This document shows positions 18,073 to 27,823 of a DNA stretch of 64,000 nucleotides, in pieces. The DNA comes from VAZQ01 sp035293945. Lineage in GTDB: Bacteria; Pseudomonadota; Alphaproteobacteria; Rhizobiales; Xanthobacteraceae. Within the stretch, counting starts at the first letter, position 1, and every line of letters starts with the position of its first letter. The translations under genes were made by a program, and so were the position numbers. Below the pieces are notes generated by a model that saw nothing but the letters and a program-made list of their open reading frames with translations, was not told where the DNA came from and did not search any database. Location of the stretch: NCBI GenBank assembly GCA_035293945.1, contig DATGLV010000002.1, forward strand, positions 1 through 64,000. Direction: 5' to 3'.

Positions 18073-19266
18073 GTGGCGGCCTCGCGCACGATCGTCATTG
18101 CGGGCGCCGGAATTGGCGGCTTGACGGCGGCGCTCGCGATCGTGCGGCACGGCTGGCGCGTGGTCCTGCTCGAGCAGTCGGAGCGGCTCGAGGAGACCGG
18201 CGCCGGCATTCAGCTCTCACCCAATGCTGCCCGCATCCTGATCGAGCTCGGGCTGCGCGAGCGCTTATCGTCTTGCGTCACCACGCCCGAGGAGCTGACG
18301 GTCGCAAACGCGCGCAGCGGACGCGTGCTGGCGCGCGCCCCGCTCGGCGCCAGCGCTGAACAGCGTTACGGCGCTCCCTATTGGATCGTGCATCGCGCCG
18401 ATCTGCAGTCCGTGCTGCTTGCCGCCGTCGAGGCCAATCCGGACATAACGCTGCGCCTAGGCGCGCGCGTCGAAGATTTCGCCGTTCAGCCCAGCGGCGT
18501 CACGGTGGCGGCCCATGCCCGCGGCGAGACGGTGGCGCAGGACGCCGTTGCGCTTGTCGCCGCCGACGGTGTGTGGTCGGCACTGCGCGGTCGGCTGGGG
18601 CATGGGCGGGCGCCCCGCTTTGCCGGCCACAGCGCCTGGCGCGCGCTGGTGCCGGCGGAAGCGGTCGTGTGCGAGCTGAGCGCTCCGCGGGTCAATCTCT
18701 GGTTCGGCCGCGGCGGACATGTCGTCTATTATCCGGTCAAAGGCGGGCGTCTCATCAATGTTGTCGCCATCATGCATGACGACTGGCACGCTCCCGGTTG
18801 GAGCGCGCCCGGCGAGCGGACGGAGATCCTCGCCCGCTTTCCCGCATGGGCCTGGCGCGGGCCGCCGCACGAGCTGCTGATGGCCGCCGACCACTGGCTC
18901 AAATGGGCCCTGTTCGAGGCGCCGCCGCTGGCGTCGTGGGGGCGTGGACCGGTGACGCTTCTGGGCGATGCCGCACATCCGATGCTGCCCTACCTGGCGC
19001 AAGGCGCCGCAATGGCGATCGAAGATGCCGCCGTGCTCGGACAATGCCTCGCCGATGGGGGGAGCGATCCGGTTCGCGCCTTGCGGCTCTATGAGAAGCG
19101 GCGGCGCGACCGCACTGCGCATACCCAGCGCGAAGCGCATCGTATCGGCGACATCTACCACATGGGCGGGATCGCGGGGCTTGTGCGCACGATTGCGCTC
19201 GCCGCCCTGGGGGGCGAGCGGCTGGTCCGACGGCACGATTGGCTCTATGGCTGGGCGCCGGGATGA
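18073..19266 (+). CDS. FAD-dependent monooxygenase (salicylate-hydroxylase-like)
   Basis: A 397-residue class A flavoprotein monooxygenase. The dinucleotide fold is at the N-terminus (IVIAGAGIGGLTAALAIVRHG, GxGxxG, with Glu at the end of the second strand in VVLLEQSERL). Next comes GAGIQLSPNAARIL, the DG motif (LVAADGVWSALR) and the FAD-ribityl motif LLGDAAHPMLPYLAQGAAMA. Such enzymes hydroxylate aromatic rings using NAD(P)H and O2, or hydroxylate ubiquinone precursors. The start is GTG at 18073 with GAGGGAGA 8-12 bases upstream. No aromatic degradation genes are near, so the substrate is open. Confidence 0.9.
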   Translation: MAASRTIVIAGAGIGGLTAALAIVRHGWRVVLLEQSERLEETGAGIQLSPNAARILIELGLRERLSSCVTTPEELTVANARSGRVLARAPLGASAEQRYGAPYWIVHRADLQSVLLAAVEANPDITLRLGARVEDFAVQPSGVTVAAHARGETVAQDAVALVAADGVWSALRGRLGHGRAPRFAGHSAWRALVPAEAVVCELSAPRVNLWFGRGGHVVYYPVKGGRLINVVAIMHDDWHAPGWSAPGERTEILARFPAWAWRGPPHELLMAADHWLKWALFEAPPLASWGRGPVTLLGDAAHPMLPYLAQGAAMAIEDAAVLGQCLADGGSDPVRALRLYEKRRRDRTAHTQREAHRIGDIYHMGGIAGLVRTIALAALGGERLVRRHDWLYGWAPG

Positions 19267-19388
19267 GCGCGGCCGCGCGCTCTATCGACGGCGGAGCGTG
19301 ATGCCTGCTTGCGCGGACAAGCCTTTTACCGAAAAGCGGCAACCACCCGCGCTTTCGCGAGGCAATGCTTTTCCGGATCGTGCTTTGG

Positions 19389-19736
19389 TCAGCGGACCAC
19401 CGTGCTGCTGCGCCAGCCTTCGTCCTGCGTGCAGCCTTTGCTGCGGGCGGCGGAATGAATCTGGTCCAGCTCCTCGCCGGCGGCTACATAGTCGGCCTTG
19501 TAGGCGATGAAACCCACGGCGGCGCCGCCGGTGCTCTGGTCCGCTTTGTCCATCAGCTCCTTCAATTCCTGCTCGCGGCTCGTCCACCTCTTGAGCTCGG
19601 CCGCGAGCTGGGCGCAGCCGTAATACTGATACTTGCCCGGATCGGCGAAGATCGGATAGCCGACGTCGCTGCTGGTTGACGAGCAGGCAGCCAGTAGAGC
19701 GCCCGCCAGGGCGACGCCAACCAGGCGGAAGATCAC
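19389..19736 (-). CDS. small lipoprotein
   Basis: A protein of about 115 residues with a lipoprotein signal: hydrophobic segment FRLVGVALAGALLAACSS, with the lipobox LAAC. The mature part (DVGYPIFADPGKYQYYGCAQ, a Lys/Glu-rich helix with Arg, then a Gly/Ala-rich hydrophobic stretch GGAAVGFIAYKADYV) resembles twin-helix lipoproteins common in Bradyrhizobium. GTG at 19734-19736 gives a proper signal peptide; an ATG at 19776-19778 would add 14 residues. Function unknown, presumably at the periplasmic face of the outer or inner membrane. Confidence 0.7.
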   Translation of the reverse strand: MIFRLVGVALAGALLAACSSTSSDVGYPIFADPGKYQYYGCAQLAAELKRWTSREQELKELMDKADQSTGGAAVGFIAYKADYVAAGEELDQIHSAARSKGCTQDEGWRSSTVVR

Positions 19737-19857
19737 GGCGTGAACGTCCGCAAGCCAACCCGGCGTAAGAACCGGCATGAAGGTCTTAAATCCCGCTGCT
19801 GCCTGGCATCGATTTGCCCGGCAAATGCGCCGACAATGCGCCGGCCGCGAACCCTTC

Positions 19858-21483
19858 TCACAGGGTGGCCTGGAACGAATCCGGGCGTGCCATCGCCCAG
19901 GCGTCGCGGAAACGCGGATCGACGGTGCCGCTGAGCAACTCGCCCGGCCGCAAGGCCGGATAGAGGTCGGCGAAGGTGAGGACTTCGCGGCCCGACACGC
20001 GGCGGCAGAAATGCACCGGGCGGAATTCGCTTGGGTGCTCGAGGCCGGCGGCGGCGGTGAGCTCGGCCAGGGCATGCATGGTGGAAACGTGGAAATTATA
20101 CACACGCTCGAGCTTGTCGGGGACGACCAGCGCGCGGCTGCGCGTCGGATCCTGGGTGGAGACCCCGGTCGGACAGCGATCGGTGTGGCAGCTCAGCGAT
20201 TGGATGCAGCCGAGCGCAAACATGAACGCGCGCGCCGCATTGCACCAGTCGGCGCCGAGCGCGGCCGCGCGCGCGATGTCGAAGCCGGTTGCGATCTTGC
20301 CGGCCGCACCCAGGCGCACGCGCTCGCGCACGCCGATGCCGACCAGGGCATTGTGCGCAAAATTCAGTCCCTCGCGCATCGGCATGCCGAGATGATCCAT
20401 GAACTCGAGCGGGGCGGCGCCGGTGCCGCCCTCGGTGCCATCCACCACCACGAAATCGGGACAGATCCCCGTCTCCAATATGGCCTTGCAGATAGCCAGA
20501 AACTCCCACGGATGGCCGATGCAAAGCTTGAACCCGACCGGCTTGCCGCCGCATGCGCGCCGCATCCGCTCTATCAGCTCCATCATCTCGATCGGCGTCG
20601 AGAACGCCGAATGGCGCGCCGGTGAGATGCAGTCCTTTCCGATCGGGACGCCGCGGATGCCGGCGATCTCAGCCGTGACTTTGGCAGCCGGCAGCACACC
20701 GCCATGGCCGGGCTTGGCGCCTTGGCTCAACTTGATCTCGACCATCTTGATCTGTTCGTCGACCGCCACCGCGGCGAACTTGTCGAGATTGAAGGAACCA
20801 TCCGGATTGCGGCAGCCGAAGTAGCCTGATCCGATCTCCCAGATGATGTCGCCGCCGTTCTCGCGATGATAGGGGCTGAAACCGCCCTCGCCGGTGTCGT
20901 GGGCAAATCCGCCCTTCTTGGCGCCGCCATTGAGAGCGCGGATCGCGTTCGGGCTGAGCGCGCCGAAGCTCATGGCCGAAATGTTGAAGACGGAAGCCGA
21001 ATAAGGCTTGGCGCAATCCGGCCCGCCGATCGTGATCCGGAATGGCTCGGTCGCCACCGGCTTCGCGGCGATCGAATGGCGCAACCATTCGTAGCCGCTC
21101 GCGTACACGTCGTATTGCGTGCCGAAGGGCCGCTTGTCGAGCGCCATCTTGGCGCGTTGATAGATCACCGCGCGCTTGTCGCGGCTGAACGGCATACCAT
21201 CCTTCTCGCTCTCGAAGAAATATTGGCGCATTTCCGGCCTGATCTCTTCCAAGATGAAGCGCAGATGCGCCGAGATCGGGTAGTTGCGCAGCACCGCATG
21301 GCGCGTCTGGAAGAGGTCGCGGATGCCGAGAAGCGACAGGGCACCAAACAAGGTGATCGGCACGATCAAGAGGCCGTACGGGCCACCCGGTGCCAGCGCC
21401 AAGCCGACACAGGCCGCCGTTACCGCAATGCACAAGGTCAACGCGATGAAGCGTGCGGTGAATGGGAGGACAAGGAGCTGCAT
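19858..21483 (-). CDS. FMN-binding glutamate-synthase family protein, membrane-anchored
   Basis: A 541-residue protein. Two N-terminal hydrophobic segments (FIALTLCIAVTAACVGLALA and LLIVPITLFGALSLLGI) precede the glutamate synthase central FMN domain (about 140-480). Landmarks are FNISAMSFGALSPNA, GGFAHDTGEGG, LSQGAKPGHGGVLP, FVVVDGTEGGTGAAP and the cluster CIQSLSCHTDRCPTG, whose Cys residues match the 3Fe-4S ligands of glutamate synthase. It lacks the glutaminase domain, so it cannot be a complete glutamate synthase. The ATG at 21481-21483 is preceded by GAGGTC. Its physiological substrate is unknown. Confidence 0.88.
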   Translation of the reverse strand: MQLLVLPFTARFIALTLCIAVTAACVGLALAPGGPYGLLIVPITLFGALSLLGIRDLFQTRHAVLRNYPISAHLRFILEEIRPEMRQYFFESEKDGMPFSRDKRAVIYQRAKMALDKRPFGTQYDVYASGYEWLRHSIAAKPVATEPFRITIGGPDCAKPYSASVFNISAMSFGALSPNAIRALNGGAKKGGFAHDTGEGGFSPYHRENGGDIIWEIGSGYFGCRNPDGSFNLDKFAAVAVDEQIKMVEIKLSQGAKPGHGGVLPAAKVTAEIAGIRGVPIGKDCISPARHSAFSTPIEMMELIERMRRACGGKPVGFKLCIGHPWEFLAICKAILETGICPDFVVVDGTEGGTGAAPLEFMDHLGMPMREGLNFAHNALVGIGVRERVRLGAAGKIATGFDIARAAALGADWCNAARAFMFALGCIQSLSCHTDRCPTGVSTQDPTRSRALVVPDKLERVYNFHVSTMHALAELTAAAGLEHPSEFRPVHFCRRVSGREVLTFADLYPALRPGELLSGTVDPRFRDAWAMARPDSFQATL

Positions 21484-21646
21484 GGTGACCTCTGGCGGAC
21501 GGCGACCACCACAAGGCAAGCACAATCTCGCCGGCCTACGCAAAATGCTCGGTATTTGTTAATTTCCCAATTATTTGGGACGGTTGTGCGCGCCGACGGC
21601 GACACAAAGGTGACGGCGAAGGGCAGCCTCCCCCTCAGTTTGCGCG

Positions 21647-23347
21647 TCAAGCCGCCTTGACGCGCTCGATGAAGCCGGTCGCATCGGTGTGCAACACCAC
21701 CGCCTGTTGGCTCAAGTCCTGCGCGGCCTGCAGGATGCGTGAAGCGAGCTCGCCGGTCTGCACCGCGAACTCGTTCGCCGCAGAGATGATCGATGACACC
21801 TGCCGGGTGCGGGCGGCCGCCCCGTCGACGTTTTGTGCAATATCCCGCGAGGCAAGGTTCTGCTGAGCAACCGCATCGGTGATGGCGAGCGAGATACCGT
21901 CGATCGTCCCGATCACGCCGGATATAGCCGAGATCGCCGCGACCACCTGTCGTGTAGCCTGTTGCACGGACGCGGTCTCCCGGCTGATGTCGGCGAGCGC
22001 CTGCGTGGTCTGCGCGGCGAGGCTCTTCACTTCCTGCGCCACCACCGCAAAGCCGCGGCCGGCGGCGCCAGCGCGCGCCGCCTCGATGGTCGCATTGAGA
22101 GCCAGGAGATTGGTTTGCCCGGCAATCGCCTGCACCAGCGCAGTGACCCGATCGATCTGCTCGACCGTGTGCGTGAGCCCTTCCGCATTGCTGGCAGCAA
22201 TATCCGCGCAGCGCTTGGCCTCGGCGACCACATTCGCCGCGCTCGCCGCCTGTCCGCTGATGCTGCCGATCGAAGCCGACAGTTGCTCGACGGCCGAGGC
22301 GGCCGTTCCGGCATCGCGCATCGTCTCCTCGGCCGCCTTGGCGGCAACCAAAGAGTGGCTCTCCGATTCCGCAGCAATCGTCTTCATCGAGCCGGCGAAC
22401 TTCTCCAGCTCGACCGCGGCATGTGAGACGATGCCGACCACACTGAGGACGTCGCGCTCGAATGCTTTGACGAGCTTGGCAAAGGTCTCGCGCCTCTCCG
22501 CCTCCGCGCGCGCCTTGTCGGCACTACGCTGCTGCTCGAGCTGCCACAACGCAATGCCGTTCTCGCGAAAAACCGCGACGGAACGTGCCATCGCCCCCAC
22601 CTCATCCTTGTGGGCCAGGCCGTCGATCTCGACCGCGAAGTCGCCGCCGGCGAGCTTCTTCATGACCGCCGCCAGGCGGAGCAGCGGTCGCGCGAGCGAG
22701 TAATGGCTGAGGCCAAGCGCCGCCGCGAGCGTGAGCAAGGTTCCCACGAGCACGCAAGCGCTGGTCACCCGGATCGTCCAGCTGCGCGCAGCATCGGCGT
22801 CCTGGACCGCGCTCAGGGAGCTCGCCCCGAGAATATTGATGAGGTGATTCAAGTGCGACACCGCATCGTCGAGTGCCGCCGCGAACCTGACCTCGAGGAA
22901 GAAGCGAAGCTCGTCCGGCTTGCGCTCCATCGTCAAGTGACGCGCGTCCTCGGCAAGCGTGCGCAAGCCATCGAGCTTGGCCACGATCTCGTCGATGTCC
23001 TCGCCGCGCTGCGGATAGGAATTGCGAACGTTGCTCAGGGCGTTGCCGATCGCGTTGAACTCGCCGGCCATCTCGTTGGCCTCTTCGGCGATGTCGGAGG
23101 GCTCGGTAAAGGCGCACATCTTGTAGACGTCGAGCCCGAACGCGCTCAGCGCTGCCTTGGCCTCCGAGAGCGACAGCCGCGCCGGCGCAATGTGCTCGGT
23201 GATCGCGCTCTCGGCTTCCTTGATCCGGTCAATGGCATGCAGCCAGTACCAATCCGCCAGTCCCGACATGAGGCCCAGCGAGGAGATGAGGATAAGGGCC
23301 TTGCGAGCGATGGTCGGATTGAAACGAAGGAGAGCGGCGAGGTGCAA
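21647..23347 (-). CDS. methyl-accepting chemotaxis protein
   Basis: A 566-residue transducer. The first membrane segment is near residues 15-32 and the second near 195-215. Between them is a helical periplasmic sensor (four-helix-bundle type) with no recognised ligand motif. A HAMP domain follows (ARPLLRLAAVMKKLAGGDF), and then the signalling domain with the hairpin tip IAGQTNLLALNATIEAARAG and GRGFAVVAQEVKSLA, which contacts CheA and CheW. No other chemotaxis gene is in view. It is transcribed divergently from kaiB, so the 350-base space between them carries both promoters. Confidence 0.93.
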   Translation of the reverse strand: MHLAALLRFNPTIARKALILISSLGLMSGLADWYWLHAIDRIKEAESAITEHIAPARLSLSEAKAALSAFGLDVYKMCAFTEPSDIAEEANEMAGEFNAIGNALSNVRNSYPQRGEDIDEIVAKLDGLRTLAEDARHLTMERKPDELRFFLEVRFAAALDDAVSHLNHLINILGASSLSAVQDADAARSWTIRVTSACVLVGTLLTLAAALGLSHYSLARPLLRLAAVMKKLAGGDFAVEIDGLAHKDEVGAMARSVAVFRENGIALWQLEQQRSADKARAEAERRETFAKLVKAFERDVLSVVGIVSHAAVELEKFAGSMKTIAAESESHSLVAAKAAEETMRDAGTAASAVEQLSASIGSISGQAASAANVVAEAKRCADIAASNAEGLTHTVEQIDRVTALVQAIAGQTNLLALNATIEAARAGAAGRGFAVVAQEVKSLAAQTTQALADISRETASVQQATRQVVAAISAISGVIGTIDGISLAITDAVAQQNLASRDIAQNVDGAAARTRQVSSIISAANEFAVQTGELASRILQAAQDLSQQAVVLHTDATGFIERVKAA

Positions 23348-23536
23348 AGGATGCCCCTATAGCGCGTTGCACACGGTGCGCCCGCGAGCTCCGGCGCAAG
23401 AAAAGCCGCGGCACCGTGACCGGGCGCCACGACTCGTATCGGGCCTCGTATCCTCGATTCCCATTACCAATGCGTGAATCCGCCAGGATGCACTGGACCG
23501 CCACTCGCAGGCGCGCTCGCGGCAAATTCACCCGCC

Positions 23537-23560
23537 GGAATAACCGGTTACTAGTAGGTT
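23537..23560 (+). promoter_or_regulatory. candidate kaiB promoter/operator (palindrome, GGAAT-N16-GTT)
   Basis: A perfect 10-base palindrome TAACCGGTTA lies at 23541-23550. The same stretch reads GGAAT (23537-23541), 16 bases, GTT (23558-23560), which recalls the GGAAC...CGTT promoters of the alphaproteobacterial general-stress sigma factor EcfG, but with a mismatch and a short spacer. It sits between the MCP gene and kaiB. Confidence 0.3.
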
Positions 23561-23699
23561 GGTAGATTTCTCTCTCTTGCGCCGAGGGGGCGGGTGTTGT
23601 TCGTAGTGACTGATCGCATACGCGGAAAAGGATTCTCGGCTCGCTTGATCGAGCGGGTAGATCGCCGTGAAGCGTTGCGACCGCCAGCAGGGCCGCTGC

Positions 23700-23984
23700 G
23701 TGACCGAACCCGTCCTTCGACTTTACATTGCCCGCACGTCGGCAACAGCCAGACGCGCCGAGGAGCAGCTTGGCGAGCTGCGCGCGCTGATGAGCCCGGC
23801 CTTGAAGGTCGAGGTCATCGACGTGCGTGAACGACCTGATGTTGCTGAGAAGGCCCGCATCCTCGCCACGCCCACTCTCACCTATGAGCACCCTGAGCGC
23901 CCGCGCCGCATCGTAGGCGACCTGAGCGATGCCAGGCGGGTCCTCAACTTTCTTGGCATCCAAATCATGGGGAAGGCCACATGA
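23700..23984 (+). CDS. kaiB: KaiB
   Basis: A 94-residue thioredoxin-like protein of the KaiB family: LRLYIARTSATARRAEEQL, VEVIDVRERPDVAEKARIL, then ATPTLTYEHPERPRRIVGDL and VLNFLGI. In cyanobacteria KaiB binds the KaiC ring after a fold switch and sequesters KaiA; here no kaiA is present. The start is GTG at 23700; an upstream GTG at 23667 would add 11 residues. Its stop overlaps the kaiC start (ATGA at 23981-23984), so the two are translationally coupled. Confidence 0.92.
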   Translation: MTEPVLRLYIARTSATARRAEEQLGELRALMSPALKVEVIDVRERPDVAEKARILATPTLTYEHPERPRRIVGDLSDARRVLNFLGIQIMGKAT

Positions 23985-25471
23985 CCGCGCACGAGGAGGA
24001 CACGGACTCTGTCGTTCTCGAACGAGTGAAAACCGGCGTGAACGCTTTCGATGAACTGGTGATGGGCGGGCTGCCGCGCGGGCGGACCACCGTGGTGGGC
24101 GGCACCCCAGGCAGCGGCAAGACCGTGTTCGCTACCCAGTTCCTAGCGCACGGGATCACCCATTACGGAGAAAGCGGCGTGCTCGTGACCTTCGAAGAGC
24201 CGCCCTCGGACATCGAAGCCAATATGCGCGGCTTCGGCTGGGACCTGGCGGCGTGGTGCAGGGAGGGCCGCCTTGCCTTCGTGGACGCAAGCCCGTCGGC
24301 AACCGAGGAGCTGGTGATCGGCGATTTTGACCTGGGCGGGCTGCTCTCGCGCATCGAGCACGCAGTCAGATCGATAAATGCGCGCCGCGTCGTCCTTGAT
24401 TCGCTGACCCAGCTCTTCGATCATTTCATCGGCGATCCGAAGGTGCTGCGCCGCGAGCTGTTCCGCATCGGGAATGCGCTCAAGAAAGCCAGGCTTGCGG
24501 TCCTGATGACCGCGGAGCGCAACACTGAGTATGGCGAGATCACCCGGCATCGGCTCGAGGAATTCGTCGCCGACAACGTGGTCATCCTGCGCAACGTGCT
24601 CCAGCGCGAGCGGCGCCGGCGCACGATCGAGGTGCTGAAGATGCGTGGCAGCCACCACGCCGAAGGCGAAGCGCCGTTCACGCTGCTGGAGAACAAGGGC
24701 GTGGTCGCGATTCCGTTATCCTCGCTCCGGCTCGAGCAGCAATCGAGCATGATCCGGGTGACGAGCGGAAACCCTGCCATCGACGATATGTGCGGCGGCG
24801 GCTTCTTCCGTGACAGCGTTACCCTGGTCAGCGGAGCGACCGGAACCGGAAAGACCCTGCTGGTGACGAATTTCCTCGCCGGCGGTGTCGGGGCCGGCGA
24901 AAAGGCGATCCTCTTCGGATACGAGGAAAGCCGGGGGCAGCTGTTTCGTAATGCCAGCGGCTGGGGCGTCGACTTCGCGCAGATGGAGGCCGATGGCAAG
25001 CTGAAGATCATCTGCCTCTATCCGGAAGCGCAGGGTCTGCCCGATCATCTGCTCACGATCCAGGGGCTTGTCGACGAATTCCAGCCGAACCGAATTGCGA
25101 TCGACAGCATATCGGCCCTGGAGCGGATTGCACCCGACACAGGATTTCGCGAATTCCTGATCAGTCTCACGTCATTCATCAAGAAACGCGAGATCGCCGG
25201 CCTGTGCACGGCTACCAGCAAATCGCTGGTCGGAGGCGAGAGCGCCAGCGAGCAGCATATTTCGACACTCACCGATTCGATCATCCTACTGCGTTACATC
25301 CAGGAGCAGGACACCATGAATCGCGGCCTCATGGTGCTGAAGATGCGCGGCAGCGAGCACGCCAAGGAGATAAGGCGCTTCACGATCGACAGCGAGGGAA
25401 TGCACTTAGGTGCGCCGTTCGAGGAGGCGCCCAATGTGTTCACCGGCGGCGATGTCGAATATAGGCGGTGA
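23981..25471 (+). CDS. kaiC: KaiC, double-domain circadian-clock-type ATPase
   Basis: A 496-residue RecA-fold ATPase with two domains. The CI P-loop is GTPGSGKT (41-48) with the catalytic Glu pair in TFEEPP (72-73). The CII P-loop is GATGTGKT (285-292) with Glu pair YEES (315-316). The Ser-Thr phosphorylation pair of cyanobacterial KaiC (S431/T432) is kept as Ser428-Thr429 in EQHISTLTDSI, so autokinase activity is plausible. It forms hexamers in known cases. KaiB is upstream with a 4-base overlap, and a hybrid histidine kinase follows after about 30 bases, giving a KaiB-KaiC-kinase output module like those of purple non-sulfur bacteria. Confidence 0.95.
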   Translation: MTAHEEDTDSVVLERVKTGVNAFDELVMGGLPRGRTTVVGGTPGSGKTVFATQFLAHGITHYGESGVLVTFEEPPSDIEANMRGFGWDLAAWCREGRLAFVDASPSATEELVIGDFDLGGLLSRIEHAVRSINARRVVLDSLTQLFDHFIGDPKVLRRELFRIGNALKKARLAVLMTAERNTEYGEITRHRLEEFVADNVVILRNVLQRERRRRTIEVLKMRGSHHAEGEAPFTLLENKGVVAIPLSSLRLEQQSSMIRVTSGNPAIDDMCGGGFFRDSVTLVSGATGTGKTLLVTNFLAGGVGAGEKAILFGYEESRGQLFRNASGWGVDFAQMEADGKLKIICLYPEAQGLPDHLLTIQGLVDEFQPNRIAIDSISALERIAPDTGFREFLISLTSFIKKREIAGLCTATSKSLVGGESASEQHISTLTDSIILLRYIQEQDTMNRGLMVLKMRGSEHAKEIRRFTIDSEGMHLGAPFEEAPNVFTGGDVEYRR

Positions 25472-25504
25472 GCTTGCGGCGCCTTCCCGTGCGGAGGTGA
25501 CGCG

Positions 25505-27436
25505 ATGAGCCCGGCGAAAATCGAGGGAGCTGCCGGCATCGATCAGGCGGAGATGCACTTCCTGATCGAGAAGAATGCCGACGGGATAATCGTTGTCGGA
25601 GACGACGGAACGGTGCTCTTCGCCAACCCCGCCGCCGAAGAGCTCTTCGGCCGCGCACGCGAGCTTCTTGTCGGGTCGCTGATAGGAATCCCGATGATCG
25701 CGGGTGAGACCAGTGAGATCACCGTCTTGCGCCCCAGCGGAGATCATGTCGACGCAGAGATCCGAGTCGTCGACACCACCTGGCATCGGCGGCCCGCACG
25801 GCTCGCCAGCCTTCGCGACATATCGGCGCGCAGGGCCATTGAGGAACGGCTCCGGCAATCGGCAAAGATGGAGGCGGTCGGACAGCTGACCGCCGGCATC
25901 GCCCATGACTTCAACAATCTGTTGACCGTCGTGCTGGGCAACCTGGAGATCGCCAAGCGGCAGGCGGCCGCCGCCAACTCGGCACCCATCCAGGCGCTGG
26001 AGAACGCGATGCGTGGCGCCCGGCGTGCCGCCGCGCTCACGGGCCGGCTTCTGGCCTTTGCACGAGCCAAGCCGCTGGAACCGAGCGTTCTCGACGTCAA
26101 CGAGGTCGTCAGAGGCATGTCCGAGCTGCTTCGACGCACATTGGGCGAAACCATCAGTGTGCGGACCTCGCTTGACCCGGCGGCTTGGCCGATAGATGCG
26201 GACACAACCGTGCTCGAAGCGGCGATCCTCAACCTCGCCGTCAATGCACGCGACGCGATGCCGGCGGGTGGCAATCTCACAATCGAAACGGCGAATGTCG
26301 AGCTCGATGCCTCGTACGTCGCAGCAAATCCGGACGTAACCGCCGGGCCTCATGTGCTGGTTGCGGTCGCCGACACCGGCATGGGAATGACACCGGAGGT
26401 GCTGAACCGCGTATTCGAGCCCTTCTTTACCACGAAAGGCGACGGCCGCGGCACCGGCCTTGGGCTGAGCCAAGTCTACGGCTTCGTCAAGCAGAGCGGC
26501 GGCCATGTCAAGCTCTACAGTGAGCCCTCGATCGGGACGACCGCCAAACTGTACTTTCCGAGATCGCAGCGGCCCCTCTCCTCCGCGGCACCCTCGGAAG
26601 AGCCAAAGAGGCCAGCTCAAGCCCCCGTCGCCCGTTCACACGAGGCTATCCTGGTCGTCGAGGATGACGAAGACGTTCGCAACTTCGCAGCCAGCAGCCT
26701 GCGCGAGCTCGGATACGAGGTGTTCGAGGCGGCCGATGCGGCAGCCGCACTCGAGATCATCAAGCGGCCGGGCGATATCCAGCTGCTTTTAACCGATCTG
26801 GGGCTTCCCGGGGCCTTGGACGGAAGGGCGCTGGCTCATCGCGCCCGGGCGATCCGCGGGCGCCTAAAGGTCCTGATCATGACCGCATATGCGGGCAAGG
26901 CCCTCATGCATGAGGGGCGGCTCGAAGCCGGCATCGAGCTGCTTAGCAAGCCGTTCACGTTTGCGGCGCTCGCCGCGCGGGTGCGCGAAGTCTTGGACCG
27001 GCCTTTGGGGGTGCCAAGAGGCGCTGCCATTTTGGTCGTCGACGACGAGGTCCTGGTCCGCATGCTGGTCGTCGATATGCTCCGCGAGCAAGGCCTGTCG
27101 AGCATCGAAGCTGGCGGATTCGAGGAGGCACTGGCGAAGCTCCACAACAGCGGCGAGCAGCTGGCAGCGGCGATCGTTGACCTGCATCTGCCCGATAGGC
27201 CGGGTGAGGAGCTAATCGCCGCAATCAGGAGGCTACGGCCGGCACTGCCGATCATCGTTGCGACCGGATACGATCTCGAGGATGTGCGCCGTCGGTTTGC
27301 CAGCGATGATCTGCTCAAAGTCGTAGCAAAGCCATTTGATCCGAGATCAGTGCTCGCCGCGCTCGCAGCAGTCGCAGTGCAGCCGGTGGCCCTGAATCCA
27401 GCGCAATCGCCCGCCGGCGATTCACACCAAGGGTAG
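25505..27436 (+). CDS. hybrid sensor histidine kinase, PAS-HisKA-HATPase-REC-REC
   Basis: A 643-residue cytoplasmic kinase with no membrane segment. A PAS domain (about 15-115, ADGIIVVGDDGTVLFANPAA) is followed by HisKA with His134 in GIAHDFNNLL, and the ATPase with NLAVNARDAM, ADTGMGM and GTGLGLSQVYG. The first receiver (about 380-498) has the acceptor Asp431 in LLTDLGLPG, and the second (about 506-625) Asp559 in AIVDLHLPD. GCGGAGGTGA lies just upstream of the ATG. Being in the kaiBC operon, it is the likely output or input partner of KaiC. The double receiver suggests a phosphorelay or feedback sink; the final response regulator is not in view. Confidence 0.93.
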   Translation: MSPAKIEGAAGIDQAEMHFLIEKNADGIIVVGDDGTVLFANPAAEELFGRARELLVGSLIGIPMIAGETSEITVLRPSGDHVDAEIRVVDTTWHRRPARLASLRDISARRAIEERLRQSAKMEAVGQLTAGIAHDFNNLLTVVLGNLEIAKRQAAAANSAPIQALENAMRGARRAAALTGRLLAFARAKPLEPSVLDVNEVVRGMSELLRRTLGETISVRTSLDPAAWPIDADTTVLEAAILNLAVNARDAMPAGGNLTIETANVELDASYVAANPDVTAGPHVLVAVADTGMGMTPEVLNRVFEPFFTTKGDGRGTGLGLSQVYGFVKQSGGHVKLYSEPSIGTTAKLYFPRSQRPLSSAAPSEEPKRPAQAPVARSHEAILVVEDDEDVRNFAASSLRELGYEVFEAADAAAALEIIKRPGDIQLLLTDLGLPGALDGRALAHRARAIRGRLKVLIMTAYAGKALMHEGRLEAGIELLSKPFTFAALAARVREVLDRPLGVPRGAAILVVDDEVLVRMLVVDMLREQGLSSIEAGGFEEALAKLHNSGEQLAAAIVDLHLPDRPGEELIAAIRRLRPALPIIVATGYDLEDVRRRFASDDLLKVVAKPFDPRSVLAALAAVAVQPVALNPAQSPAGDSHQG

Positions 27437-27823
27437 AGCTTGGGGTCATATCGGGGACAAAGACCGGTGTGTCTCGGCAAGGAATAAGAACCTCCTCATG
27501 AGATTCCCATGCGTCAGCACCACACCGCCCACCTAACCTTGTGCACCAAGGCCCTCACCCGCTCGATAAATCCCGTGCGCGGCCGGATCGACGCAAGTCT
27601 CGCCAATGTTCCGGTTCCGACGTTCGTATCCGTTTGCCGCGCGTGCGAAAGTCAGAACCAAGGGAACATTAGTAAGCATTTGATATCCAGCGCAGCCTTG
27701 ATTTGGACGTTGCTTCGAGAAGACGGCCACAACGGCAAACCGTCCCCCTCGAGTTCCCGCCAGGTGCGCCTTGTCGCAGCCTGCCCTGCCCTCCCGGTTT
27801 CGGCTTGCAACAAAAGGCCAAAC

